Assembly: GCA_963663365.2 (NCBI GenBank)
Contig: CAXXIH010000008.1
Coordinates: forward strand, 1,302,001-1,366,000
Origin: G963663365 sp963663365
GTDB taxonomy: Bacteria; Hinthialibacterota; Hinthialibacteria; Hinthialibacterales; G963663365
Length of the DNA: 64,000 nucleotides
Reading direction: 5' to 3'
Translations under genes and position numbers: made by a program
Notes under the pieces: generated by a model
Database searches by the model: none
What the model was told of the DNA's origin: nothing
What the model saw: only the letters and a program-made list of their open reading frames with translations
Shown: one piece after another, positions 1-7,701 of the stretch
How positions within the stretch are numbered: position 1 is the stretch's first letter
Layout of the letters: each line of letters starts with the position of its first letter

Positions 1-1115
1 GTTTGTGGGGGTGGCGGATCATAGTGCTTTTAGCAGATATCCTAATTCTTCGATTGCTTATCGGTCTTTTACGGCGTCTGGATCTTCCGGAATCCCATCT
101 GCTTATTTACGCCTGGTCTCCGCTGGTGCTCAAAGAGTACATCAATACAACACACTACGATTTAATTATGATGGCCCTGGTTTTATTGGCATTCAGGTTT
201 CTACTGCCCGGCGGGATCAGTTCTTATCTCGGTAATAAATCAAAAACTATAGATGAAAAATCATCAGATCCATTGAACCCCAAAGGACCGGCCTCGCCTG
301 CATTGGCCGGTGTTGCATTGGGAGCCGCAGTACTCACCAAATTGATGCCGATTGCATTAGTCGCCATCTGGTGCAGACGCCTTGGACTCCGGGGACTTGC
401 GACATTCGTTATCACAATTCCGGTACTCACTTTGCCATTCATTGGATTTCAAACACAAAGTTGGAAAAATGATCCGGCGGGAATCGATAACCGGCAACCG
501 GGATTTTACGTTGGACAGCAAGCCGCAACGGGCTTGGTCACATTTGGACATCATTGGGAATTCAACTCCAGCCTTACCGTTCTCCTGGAGCATGGATTCG
601 AAAAGGCCGGATTCCCTGCTTATGGAGAACCAAAGGCAAAAATTCTTTTTCAACTGGCAGGCTGGACATTTCGGCTGGATGCTTTTTTGTTAGCCAAAGC
701 AACAGCGTGCGGGATAGCTGCAATTGTCTGCATAGGCATTGCTTTGTATTTAAATGGATTCCGGCTGCATGCCAATCAAAAAAAAGTATGGCATGATTTG
801 CGTGACGGCTGGGCTTTCGATCCGCACCGGCATCTCGCTGCGGCGCTCTTTATAGTCGGAGTGCTGCTATTATGCAGCCCGGTCTGCAATCCGTGGTATG
901 TCGGTTGGCTTGTTCCGCTTCTGGTCTTTGTTCCCCGTGCGCCCTGGCTGCTCCTGACCGGAACGACATTCCTCTATTACCTTTATTTTGTCAACAACGG
1001 ATACCTTCCCGGCATTCGCTGGTTCGAATACGGACCTGTTTATCTTTGGTTGTTGATTGAAGCCATCCGCAATTGGAAGCCGGCACAAAATGAAAAGTCT
1101 TTGCGGATAGAATAA
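1..1115 (+). CDS. Membrane glycosyltransferase, GT87/DUF2029-like (5' partial)
   Basis: About 370 residues of a polytopic membrane protein are visible; the frame is open to the window edge, so the true start lies upstream. Several hydrophobic helices alternate with short polar loops. A conserved-looking loop, YAWSPLVLKEYINTTHYD near residue 40, resembles the motif of polyprenol-phosphate-mannose dependent GT-C transferases (GT87/DUF2029, MptB-like), followed by an A-LTKLMP helix. Such enzymes use lipid-linked sugars at the outer face of the inner membrane. The family call comes from topology and this motif; the substrate is unknown. The gene converges on the M48 peptidase operon, with a shared hairpin over its stop codon. 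It could also be another GT-C family such as GT39. Confidence 0.6.
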   Translation, partial: LWGWRIIVLLADILILRLLIGLLRRLDLPESHLLIYAWSPLVLKEYINTTHYDLIMMALVLLAFRFLLPGGISSYLGNKSKTIDEKSSDPLNPKGPASPALAGVALGAAVLTKLMPIALVAIWCRRLGLRGLATFVITIPVLTLPFIGFQTQSWKNDPAGIDNRQPGFYVGQQAATGLVTFGHHWEFNSSLTVLLEHGFEKAGFPAYGEPKAKILFQLAGWTFRLDAFLLAKATACGIAAIVCIGIALYLNGFRLHANQKKVWHDLRDGWAFDPHRHLAAALFIVGVLLLCSPVCNPWYVGWLVPLLVFVPRAPWLLLTGTTFLYYLYFVNNGYLPGIRWFEYGPVYLWLLIEAIRNWKPAQNEKSLRIE

Positions 1116-1130
1116 GCTATCCACAAAGAC
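1097..1130 (-). terminator. Hairpin terminator for the tpiA-M48 operon
   Basis: A 7 bp and a 6 bp stem separated by one mismatch form an inverted repeat (arms 1097-1110 and 1117-1130, loop AATAAG). Read on the minus strand it is followed by TTTTCATTTTG, which fits intrinsic termination downstream of the M48 gene. It covers the stop codon of the converging plus-strand gene. Confidence 0.6.
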
Positions 1131-1135
1131 ACCGA

Positions 1136-1930
1136 CTACATTTCTTTGATCTTGGCCTGGAAATTATGGAACTTTTCCATATCGCCTAATGTATATCCTT
1201 TCTTTTCCAGCTGACCGATCAGCGTTTTCGCATTTTGAATTCTTTCGCTTGTGGGCGGGTGCGTGGAAAAGAGTTTTGCAAAAGCGCTGGATTGACTGGA
1301 ACCCATGCTTTGGAGTTTATCAAAGAAAACAACCAACGCGTTCGGATCGTATCCTGTTCGGTGCAATAAATGCACAGCAATATCATCCGCTTCGCGTTCA
1401 GCGCTACGGCTGTAACTCAAAAGGCCGGCATTGGCGATACCATTGGCGATTTTTGCGGCATCGGTTTCGCTGTTACCGAACGCGACACCCAAAAGGATTT
1501 GAGTGCCCATGGACCGGGTCAAATTCTGGGTTCCATGACGGCGTTCGGCATGCCCGATTTCATGGGCCATGACCGCGGCCAATTCGGCCTCGCTGTCGGC
1601 GGCTTCGATCAAACCCGTATGGACATACAAACGCCAGCCGGGTATCGCAAAAGCGTTGACCTCATCCTCTTTAACAACAAAAAACTGAAATGGTTTATCT
1701 TGCGATTGGGATGCGGCAACCAGTTTCTTTCCGATACCAGATACATAAGCCTGAATTTCGGGATCGTCGACGATGACCATCTCTTTTTCGAGTTCGGCTC
1801 CGACTTCGTGCCCCAAACTCAATTCACGATCTTCGGAAATCAAATTGACTCCGCCTAAGAAATCGCCGGTGGCACATCCACTCAACATACCGGCAACCAG
1901 ACAAACTACGGCAATTGAAACATGGCGCAT
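1136..1930 (-). CDS. M48 family zinc metalloprotease lipoprotein
   Basis: Predicted periplasmic, membrane-anchored M48 peptidase of the BepA/LoiP type, which take part in outer-membrane protein quality control. The N-terminus has a lipoprotein signal ending in LSGC (Cys19). The zinc motif HEIGH is at residues 123-127, and the third ligand probably lies in the downstream SAEREAD segment. At 264 residues it matches the short, TPR-less members of the family. It is the last gene of a minus-strand run (tpiA, UPF0173, DUF1318, M48), 18 bp after the DUF1318 gene. The DUF1318 neighbour suggests an envelope role for both; the specific substrate is unknown. Confidence 0.9.
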   Translation of the reverse strand: MRHVSIAVVCLVAGMLSGCATGDFLGGVNLISEDRELSLGHEVGAELEKEMVIVDDPEIQAYVSGIGKKLVAASQSQDKPFQFFVVKEDEVNAFAIPGWRLYVHTGLIEAADSEAELAAVMAHEIGHAERRHGTQNLTRSMGTQILLGVAFGNSETDAAKIANGIANAGLLSYSRSAEREADDIAVHLLHRTGYDPNALVVFFDKLQSMGSSQSSAFAKLFSTHPPTSERIQNAKTLIGQLEKKGYTLGDMEKFHNFQAKIKEM

Positions 1931-1948
1931 GATAAAGTACCTGCTATC

Positions 1949-2605
1949 TCATTGCTGTTCTTTTTCGTCTTTCGGCTTTTCCTTTTTCGCCCAAGTTTTC
2001 TCATTGACTTGATAGTAATTCCCGGGCTTCATGGTTTTACGTATAGCCTTGGCAAAGATTTCCTGAATCTTTTTCAGCTGTTGTTCCGGAAGTTTATGGG
2101 CTTCAAGAATTTCACGATACATGGCTTCGCGGTCTTTGTTTTCATCCGACAGGAGTTTCTTTAGTTGCTGCAAATCCCGGATGGCCAAGTTCTCGGTATC
2201 ACGCAGAACCAAATACCCCTCAAGCCCCTCGCCGAAACGGCCGGAGGCCATGTGAGGCTCCAACTGCTTGTAACGCGCTTTGCGGCGTTCGCGAAGTTTC
2301 TTAAGAGCGGGTGTATCGATATCGATATCGATGGTTGATTCTTCTTGGGCATACGCTTGTTTTTCATTGAAAGCAAATGCCAGCACCGCGCCACCAGGTA
2401 AAGGGATTTCCCACGCGGAGGAAATCTCATTGCCGGATTCGACCTGCGTGCCGCGAATCTCACTTTCAATCGCCTCCGCCGCTTCACGGATTTCCGGCTC
2501 CGGGAAATAAACATTGACGGTCAGATTGACACATCCGGGTAACACCAAAACCGCCAGCATAAACAACCGGCGTCCAATCAATGTGCAATGCTTTGAATCT
2601 TTCAC
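1949..2605 (-). CDS. DUF1318 (YdbL-like) lipoprotein
   Basis: 218-residue predicted lipoprotein. The signal is followed by a lipobox ending LPGC and then by VNLTVNVYFPEPEI, a sequence typical of DUF1318/YdbL proteins, whose function is unknown. The C-terminal half is rich in Lys, Arg, Glu and Gln and looks helical. I place the start at a GTG at 2605, because GGAGGG lies 5 bases upstream; the longer versions starting at 2638 or 2647 would overlap the upstream hydrolase gene. The product ends in a charged Lys/Glu-rich tail. Its position directly before an M48 lipoprotein suggests shared envelope work (inference). Confidence 0.8.
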   Translation of the reverse strand: MKDSKHCTLIGRRLFMLAVLVLPGCVNLTVNVYFPEPEIREAAEAIESEIRGTQVESGNEISSAWEIPLPGGAVLAFAFNEKQAYAQEESTIDIDIDTPALKKLRERRKARYKQLEPHMASGRFGEGLEGYLVLRDTENLAIRDLQQLKKLLSDENKDREAMYREILEAHKLPEQQLKKIQEIFAKAIRKTMKPGNYYQVNEKTWAKKEKPKDEKEQQ

Positions 2606-2624
2606 GATATCCCTCCGGGATTCT

Positions 2625-3323
2625 TTACGGAATCTCATAGATTTCACCGATCTTCAACACCTTCCCGACACCGCCCTGTTTGGAGAGTTTGAAAACAAAT
2701 TCTTCAGGATCGGCGGCAATAACGGGGAACGTATTGTAATGCATGGGAATCGTAACTTTGGCTTTCAAAAGTTTGGAAGCCGCATACACAGCGTCATCGA
2801 TTCCCATTGTGAAATTGTCGCCAATGGGCAGCAGGGCAACGTCGATATCGTGCATATCGCCCAGTATGCCCATCTCGGCTACCAGCCCGGTATCACCGGC
2901 ATGGTAGATTTTTTTGCCTTCGATGGTGAGCAATAGGCCGGCTGGATCGCCCATATAGACCATTCCACTGCCGTCTCCGCGATCGAGGCCGCTGCCATGA
3001 TGGGCAACCGTAAACTGAACACGGCCAAAATCGAAGTTATGTCCACCACCGATATGCATCGGATGCACATCCAATCCAAGCCCGCCTAGATAGGTTGCCA
3101 GTTCATAACAGGCAATCACATTGGCGCCGCAGCTCTTGGCGATTTCGACGGCATCGCCGACATGATCGCCATGACCGTGTGTCAGCAGGATCGTATCGAC
3201 CTGCACATCACTTGGTTTGATGTCGGTAAGTCCGTTGTTATTCAAAAAAGGATCGATGATCAGACGTTTGCCGCCTCCCTCGATCTGAAATGCACTGTGT
3301 CCGTGGAATGACAATCTGACCAT
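2625..3323 (-). CDS. UPF0173 metal-dependent hydrolase (metallo-beta-lactamase fold)
   Basis: 232-residue cytosolic MBL-fold hydrolase of the UPF0173 (YtkL-like) family. It opens with the family signature VRLSFHGHSAFQI. The metal site THGHGDH (His49, His51, Asp53, His54) is intact, and later HAGDTG and PMHYNTFP motifs supply further ligands. The natural substrate of the family is not established. The ATG at 3323 is preferred over the TTG two codons earlier, because GGGAGG sits about 9 bases before it. The gene follows tpiA by 89 bp and precedes the DUF1318 gene by 19 bp, so co-transcription is likely. Confidence 0.9.
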   Translation of the reverse strand: MVRLSFHGHSAFQIEGGGKRLIIDPFLNNNGLTDIKPSDVQVDTILLTHGHGDHVGDAVEIAKSCGANVIACYELATYLGGLGLDVHPMHIGGGHNFDFGRVQFTVAHHGSGLDRGDGSGMVYMGDPAGLLLTIEGKKIYHAGDTGLVAEMGILGDMHDIDVALLPIGDNFTMGIDDAVYAASKLLKAKVTIPMHYNTFPVIAADPEEFVFKLSKQGGVGKVLKIGEIYEIP

Positions 3324-3412
3324 GAGCAAACACCTCCCATCAACGCCTCATGCGTACTGTTCTTCTGGAAATCGTGCCTATGGTACGGCAGGTAACGCAG
3401 AAAGAGCGAGGA

Positions 3413-4171
3413 CTATATGCCGGCTCGTACGATACCTTCGAAATCTTCCGCCTTAAGAGCGGCGCCGCCAATCAGGCCGCCATCGATATCCGGTTGCGCA
3501 AGTAATTCTTTTGCATTGCCGGGTTTCATGCTGCCGCCGTATTGGATACGGATGGATTCCCCTGTCTCAGCGCCAAACATTTCGTTCAGAATGCCGCGAA
3601 TGAAAGCATGGACGGCTTGTGCATCCTCGGGTTTTGCGGTTTTGCCCGTTCCAATGGCCCATACCGGCTCATAGGCAATCACGATCTTCTTGGCTTCATC
3701 CGCAGACAAACCGGCCAGACCGCCTTCAACATGGTCTTTTACAACCGCTTCCGTCTTTCCGGCTTCGCGCTCTTCTTCTTTCTCGCCCACACAAAGAATG
3801 GGGAGCAAACCAAGGGCCAGAGCCGCTTTGACTTTCTCATTGATAAAAGCGTTGGTCTCTTTGAAATATTCGCGGCGTTCGGAATGTCCAAGGATGACAC
3901 ACGAGCAGCCAAGGCTTTTTAGGAATGTGCCTGAGACCTCACCCGTGTAGGCGCCGGAATCTTTCGGATAAAGATTCTGTGAACCGAGTGCAACTTTGCT
4001 GCCGCGTACAACTTCTGCGACCGCAGCGATCGCTGTAAAAGGCGGGCATACTGCCACTTCGACTTCTTCCACATTGCCCACACGTTCCACAACACTTTTG
4101 GCCAAAGCGGCGGCGTCTTCGGGCGCACCCGCATTCATTTTCCAGTTACCGGCAACAATAATCTTGCGCAT
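3413..4171 (-). CDS. tpiA: Triosephosphate isomerase
   Basis: Interconverts dihydroxyacetone phosphate and glyceraldehyde 3-phosphate in glycolysis and gluconeogenesis, in the cytosol. At 252 residues it has normal length, and every catalytic element is visible: Lys11 in GNWKMN, His96 in ILGHSERR, Glu168 in AYEPVWAIGTG, the loop-6 motif, and the phosphate-binding IQYGGS and GLIGGAAL segments. It is the first gene of the minus-strand run that ends with the M48 peptidase. No other glycolytic gene is adjacent, which is unusual but not rare; tpiA is often next to gap, pgk or secG. Confidence 0.98.
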   Translation of the reverse strand: MRKIIVAGNWKMNAGAPEDAAALAKSVVERVGNVEEVEVAVCPPFTAIAAVAEVVRGSKVALGSQNLYPKDSGAYTGEVSGTFLKSLGCSCVILGHSERREYFKETNAFINEKVKAALALGLLPILCVGEKEEEREAGKTEAVVKDHVEGGLAGLSADEAKKIVIAYEPVWAIGTGKTAKPEDAQAVHAFIRGILNEMFGAETGESIRIQYGGSMKPGNAKELLAQPDIDGGLIGGAALKAEDFEGIVRAGI

Positions 4172-4442
4172 AACAATTTCTCCTGATAATCCAATCGAAC
4201 GACTTTGGGAATTGCACCTTTGAAATGGTGGTTCCGGCTCAAAAGCCTACGGTAGCAGGGGGATTCTAGGCAAACAACGCCATTCAATCAGGAGTGGGTG
4301 AGGTGGATTTGCCACACCGAATCAAGGGGTTATCATCATACAACTTGTTTGGGCTGAGTCGGAATCGTAAGGTCTTAAATTGATTAACGATACCTTCTCT
4401 GGCGTCTAAACGTTAGAACCGAATGACGAATACCAAATTCGA

Positions 4443-5459
4443 ATGAAAATTATCCGCTCCATAGACTCAACCAGCACCCGCGATTCGATAAAAAGCATCG
4501 GCGCATTTGTTCTTTGTACCTTGATTATACTGACCTTAGGTTGTGAGACAGGACAAAAACGCGGCTCAAAGGTTGCATTAATTCAAGAAGCGCATGCCGA
4601 TATGGAGTTCGGAAATTATAAATCCGCATTGACAAAAATACAGAATTACATCATGGCGCCTTGGGGTGACAAACAGGACGAAGATTTGGCGCTTATGATT
4701 GCGGCAACATCGGCGGCCAAACTGGGCCGGCCAGGCGAGGCAATTGGATATGTCTCGCGATTGCGGAAGAAATTCCCGGATAGCCCTTATAACAACGCTC
4801 AGCTCGAACAAATCGAGAGTCTTTCCCGAGTGGCGTTGAACACGATGGTCAAAGAGCGGGAAGAACAACAAAAGAAATTGTTGGCCGATATCGAACTGGC
4901 CGAAAAGAGGGTCAAGGAATCTCCGCAAGATTCAAACGCCTTTGTTAATTTGGGACACCTTTATTGGCAAACCAGCCGCTACGATGACGCGCTGAAACAA
5001 TACCAAGCGGCGGTCGATCTAAACCAAGATGTGCTTCAGCAGGAACTTATCCGTCAGCGCATCAAAATCGACGATAGCGGACGTTTGGCGCTGAAAGACA
5101 ATCCCATTCTTGATAAAAACAGCGGGCCTCTCAAAGTCGCCAATCTTAGTGTCCAACGTGAGACGCGACGTGATATCCAAGGATACCACGCGAACGAATA
5201 TCGTTATTCTGTATCCGGTGAAATTGTAAACGATGATATTCGGGACTACCGGAATGTGCGTGCAGAATTCGTTCTGTACAATTTCTGGGGAAATATCATT
5301 GATACAAAAACGCTTGGGATCGGCACGGTTCCCGCGGGTACGCGGCGTGCATTTATGGCCGTCATGAACGATTTCGCAGGCGATGAACGCAGCGTGAATC
5401 GGTTTGAAATTAGCCTATTCTCGGGAAATGATCGGGTTGGAGGCGCAATGGGCCACTGA
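4443..5459 (+). CDS. TPR lipoprotein with FxLYD-like C-terminal domain
   Basis: 338-residue predicted lipoprotein (lipobox LTLGC near residue 34). Tetratricopeptide-like helices follow, including NAFVNLGHLYWQTSRYDDAL near residue 170. The last 110 residues form a beta-rich domain resembling FxLYD (YSVSGEIVNDDIRDYRNV, then FVLYNFWGNII), a small extracytoplasmic fold. It is the first gene of a three-gene plus-strand operon with two secretin-domain proteins (25 bp gap, then an overlap). By analogy with pilotins and other TPR lipoproteins that help secretins assemble, it could be the partner of those proteins; this is inference. No clear promoter was recognised in the 271 bp upstream. Confidence 0.75.
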   Translation: MKIIRSIDSTSTRDSIKSIGAFVLCTLIILTLGCETGQKRGSKVALIQEAHADMEFGNYKSALTKIQNYIMAPWGDKQDEDLALMIAATSAAKLGRPGEAIGYVSRLRKKFPDSPYNNAQLEQIESLSRVALNTMVKEREEQQKKLLADIELAEKRVKESPQDSNAFVNLGHLYWQTSRYDDALKQYQAAVDLNQDVLQQELIRQRIKIDDSGRLALKDNPILDKNSGPLKVANLSVQRETRRDIQGYHANEYRYSVSGEIVNDDIRDYRNVRAEFVLYNFWGNIIDTKTLGIGTVPAGTRRAFMAVMNDFAGDERSVNRFEISLFSGNDRVGGAMGH

Positions 5460-5484
5460 GGGCTTACGGTGAGTTGATAGAATA

Positions 5485-6573
5485 ATGCATTGTAAGAATT
5501 TTATATTATATCTCGGCACACAAATCCGCTTGATGGCTGTTATATCAAGTGTATTGCTTTGCTTCTTCTTATTTCCGGGAATCGCGCAAAGTCAAAGCGA
5601 TGCGGTAGCCGGATTGAAATGGGAAGAAAGTACAAAAGGCCTTACCGACACTTTATCTGCACATAAAAGCGGCGGTTCGCTGCCCAAAATGGTCTTCATC
5701 CAGATGTACGTATTCGAAGTCACTCTGGAAAACGAAAAAGACATGGGTTTTGTGCATCGTCTTCAAAATCAAGACGGAGGCACAGTAGGTGCGGAAATAG
5801 GACGCTTGCGGAGTCCCACCAATATGGACCTGGGCGTAATTTCAGCAGTAGGTGAAGGAGAATCTCCCGGCTTCTCATTAGTCGGCGTAACAATCGACGA
5901 AGACCACGGACGGATCACCAGCGAACTTCAGGCATTCGCTCAAAAGCGAAACACAACGGTATTTGCAAGTCCTTTCATCATGACGCTTGACGGACAACCC
6001 GCCGCGATTTCAACCGGTGATGAAGTACCTTACCTCAAGCGTTCGCTGACAGGAGATGTCGTTGTTTTCACACAAGATTTCACCGATACGGGCGTGAACT
6101 TAAAAGTAACCCCCACAGTAGTCGACGACATTATGATTCAGCTGGATATCAACCTCGATGTCTCCAACGTTTCCCGGACACGCATCGAGCAAGGTTTCCA
6201 GCAACCGATTGTACAAACGAGTACATTTAGCACACATTTCGACATCAAAAACGGGACCAGCGTGCTATTGGGGGCTGTGTTGCGCCGTGTCGAAACCACG
6301 ACTGAAACGGGGATTCCTTATGCCCGGGATATCCCGCTCCTTGGCCGGTTGTTCCGGGGAACAGAAGAATCGCTGCTAAACTCGGAACTACTCATCATCG
6401 TGCATCCTATGATCGTGAATATGGAAGAAGGCATTAACCTGTATATCGATCCCCAAGCAGATCAAGAGGAAGTGATGGGACAGATTCGAGAGCAGTCGAA
6501 GCTTCTGCAAAAATCAGAAACACCACTGCGTCAGATTTACGATCTTTTACTGGAGGGCCCAAGTGTTGAATAA
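5485..6573 (+). CDS. Short secretin-domain protein (first of tandem pair)
   Basis: 362-residue exported protein. After a signal peptide ending near AQSQS comes an N-domain-like strand region (QMYVFEVTLENEKDMGF), then the secretin beta-domain: the TGDEVPY loop, DTGVNLKVTPTVVDD, and the IPLLGRLFRG motif typical of GspD/PilQ-family pores. It lacks the N0 to N2 array and any recognisable C-terminal S-domain, so it is about half the usual secretin length. No assembly ATPase or pseudopilin gene is nearby. It may form an outer-membrane ring with the next gene's product, or may be a repurposed secretin-like domain. The reading of the secretin domain is secure; the machine it serves is unknown. Confidence 0.8.
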   Translation: MHCKNFILYLGTQIRLMAVISSVLLCFFLFPGIAQSQSDAVAGLKWEESTKGLTDTLSAHKSGGSLPKMVFIQMYVFEVTLENEKDMGFVHRLQNQDGGTVGAEIGRLRSPTNMDLGVISAVGEGESPGFSLVGVTIDEDHGRITSELQAFAQKRNTTVFASPFIMTLDGQPAAISTGDEVPYLKRSLTGDVVVFTQDFTDTGVNLKVTPTVVDDIMIQLDINLDVSNVSRTRIEQGFQQPIVQTSTFSTHFDIKNGTSVLLGAVLRRVETTTETGIPYARDIPLLGRLFRGTEESLLNSELLIIVHPMIVNMEEGINLYIDPQADQEEVMGQIREQSKLLQKSETPLRQIYDLLLEGPSVE

Positions 6574-7633
6574 ACTCTCCAGATACTCATTTCTATTGTT
6601 GCCCACTCTGCTGTGTATTGCAGTTCCCGAATGTTTGTATTCAACATACGCGCAAGAGGCAGCTCCGGCGGCCGAACCGGCCCCGGCAGCAGAAGCGGCA
6701 GCTCCAGCCGAACCTGCTCCCCCTCCTCCGCCACCGCAGTCTGTTGAGATTGCCGTGGAAATCTTTGAATATCGTCTCTCCGAAGAAGAACAGTTCGGTT
6801 TAATGTACGAGTACATTCGTGAGCGTGGGGATCTCTTGGATTTCAACCTCTTTTTGCCGGGCACTACCAATCCCGGCGACCCATCCATTCCCGCCTTGCA
6901 GACAACCGTCGATCTTTTGAATTCACGCTATGGCGATTTGGATGCCACCTTGCAGGCCGCCGTGAGTAAGGGCCAGGCAATGATTTTGTCCAATCCACGC
7001 CTCGTCGTAAAAGAGGGGAACCCTGCCAGTATTGTCACCGGCGAGAAGGTTCCTATTACGAAATTGGAAATTAAAGGTGCGAACCAAACCCTTGCAACAG
7101 TCGATAAACATACAGGCGTCAAACTCTATGTAACGCCGCAAGTTCTAAACAAGGATTACATACTATTGGCATTGCAGGCCGAAGTCAGCGAAATCGTATC
7201 ATTGGAGAAATTCACACCATCGGACTCCACAACTGACGATGCGATTTTTGAGTTGCCGCGTGTTCAGCGCCGCACCGTACAAACCACAGTATTGGTTCCT
7301 GACGGCTTCACGCTTTTTATCGGCGGTCTTTTGCGAGAAACCAAGCAAACAACGGATCGTAAAATTCCTATTCTCGGCGACATTCCCTATGCCGGATTTC
7401 CGTTCAAAAGCAAGAATGAAACATCTTTCAACAGTGATACATGGTTTAAGATCACACCTACAATTCTTGAACGAGGCAAAGGTGGTAGCCTGCCGATGAG
7501 CAGTGTGGGCGGCGATCTTGGAGAAACATTCCTAGACGCCGATACAGTCGAGTCCGCTACGGATGAGCGCAAACTGGAAGAGAATATGCAGGTTGATGAA
7601 TCCGAACTGATCGACTACGACAAACCAAAGTAG
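6563..7633 (+). CDS. Short secretin-domain protein (second of tandem pair)
   Basis: 356-residue exported protein. It has a signal peptide, an Ala/Pro/Glu linker (residues 34-58), then an N-domain-like segment VEIAVEIFEYRLSEEEQFGL and a secretin domain: ILSNPRLVVKEG, the TGEKVPI loop, HTGVKLYVTPQVL and PILGDIPYAG. The start is the GTG at 6563, with GGAGGG five bases before it; it overlaps the previous gene by 11 bp, which implies translational coupling. Like its neighbour it has no N0-N2 array or S-domain. The two proteins align in their secretin halves but are quite diverged, so an old duplication is likely. A strong hairpin terminator follows the stop. Confidence 0.8.
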   Translation: MLNKLSRYSFLLLPTLLCIAVPECLYSTYAQEAAPAAEPAPAAEAAAPAEPAPPPPPPQSVEIAVEIFEYRLSEEEQFGLMYEYIRERGDLLDFNLFLPGTTNPGDPSIPALQTTVDLLNSRYGDLDATLQAAVSKGQAMILSNPRLVVKEGNPASIVTGEKVPITKLEIKGANQTLATVDKHTGVKLYVTPQVLNKDYILLALQAEVSEIVSLEKFTPSDSTTDDAIFELPRVQRRTVQTTVLVPDGFTLFIGGLLRETKQTTDRKIPILGDIPYAGFPFKSKNETSFNSDTWFKITPTILERGKGGSLPMSSVGGDLGETFLDADTVESATDERKLEENMQVDESELIDYDKPK

Positions 7634-7671
7634 ATTCAACTTTCTCAGATTTCCTGCAAAGGCGAAAAACA

Positions 7672-7699
7672 AAGCCCTTTACGGATTCGTAAGGGGCTT
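7672..7699. terminator. Bidirectional hairpin terminator
   Basis: A 12 bp stem with one G-T wobble (7672-7683 with 7688-7699, loop GATT) lies between the converging secretin operon and the YyaL-like gene. TTATTTACT follows on the plus strand and a T-rich run on the minus strand, so it can serve both. Confidence 0.8.
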
Positions 7700-7701
7700 A
7701 T

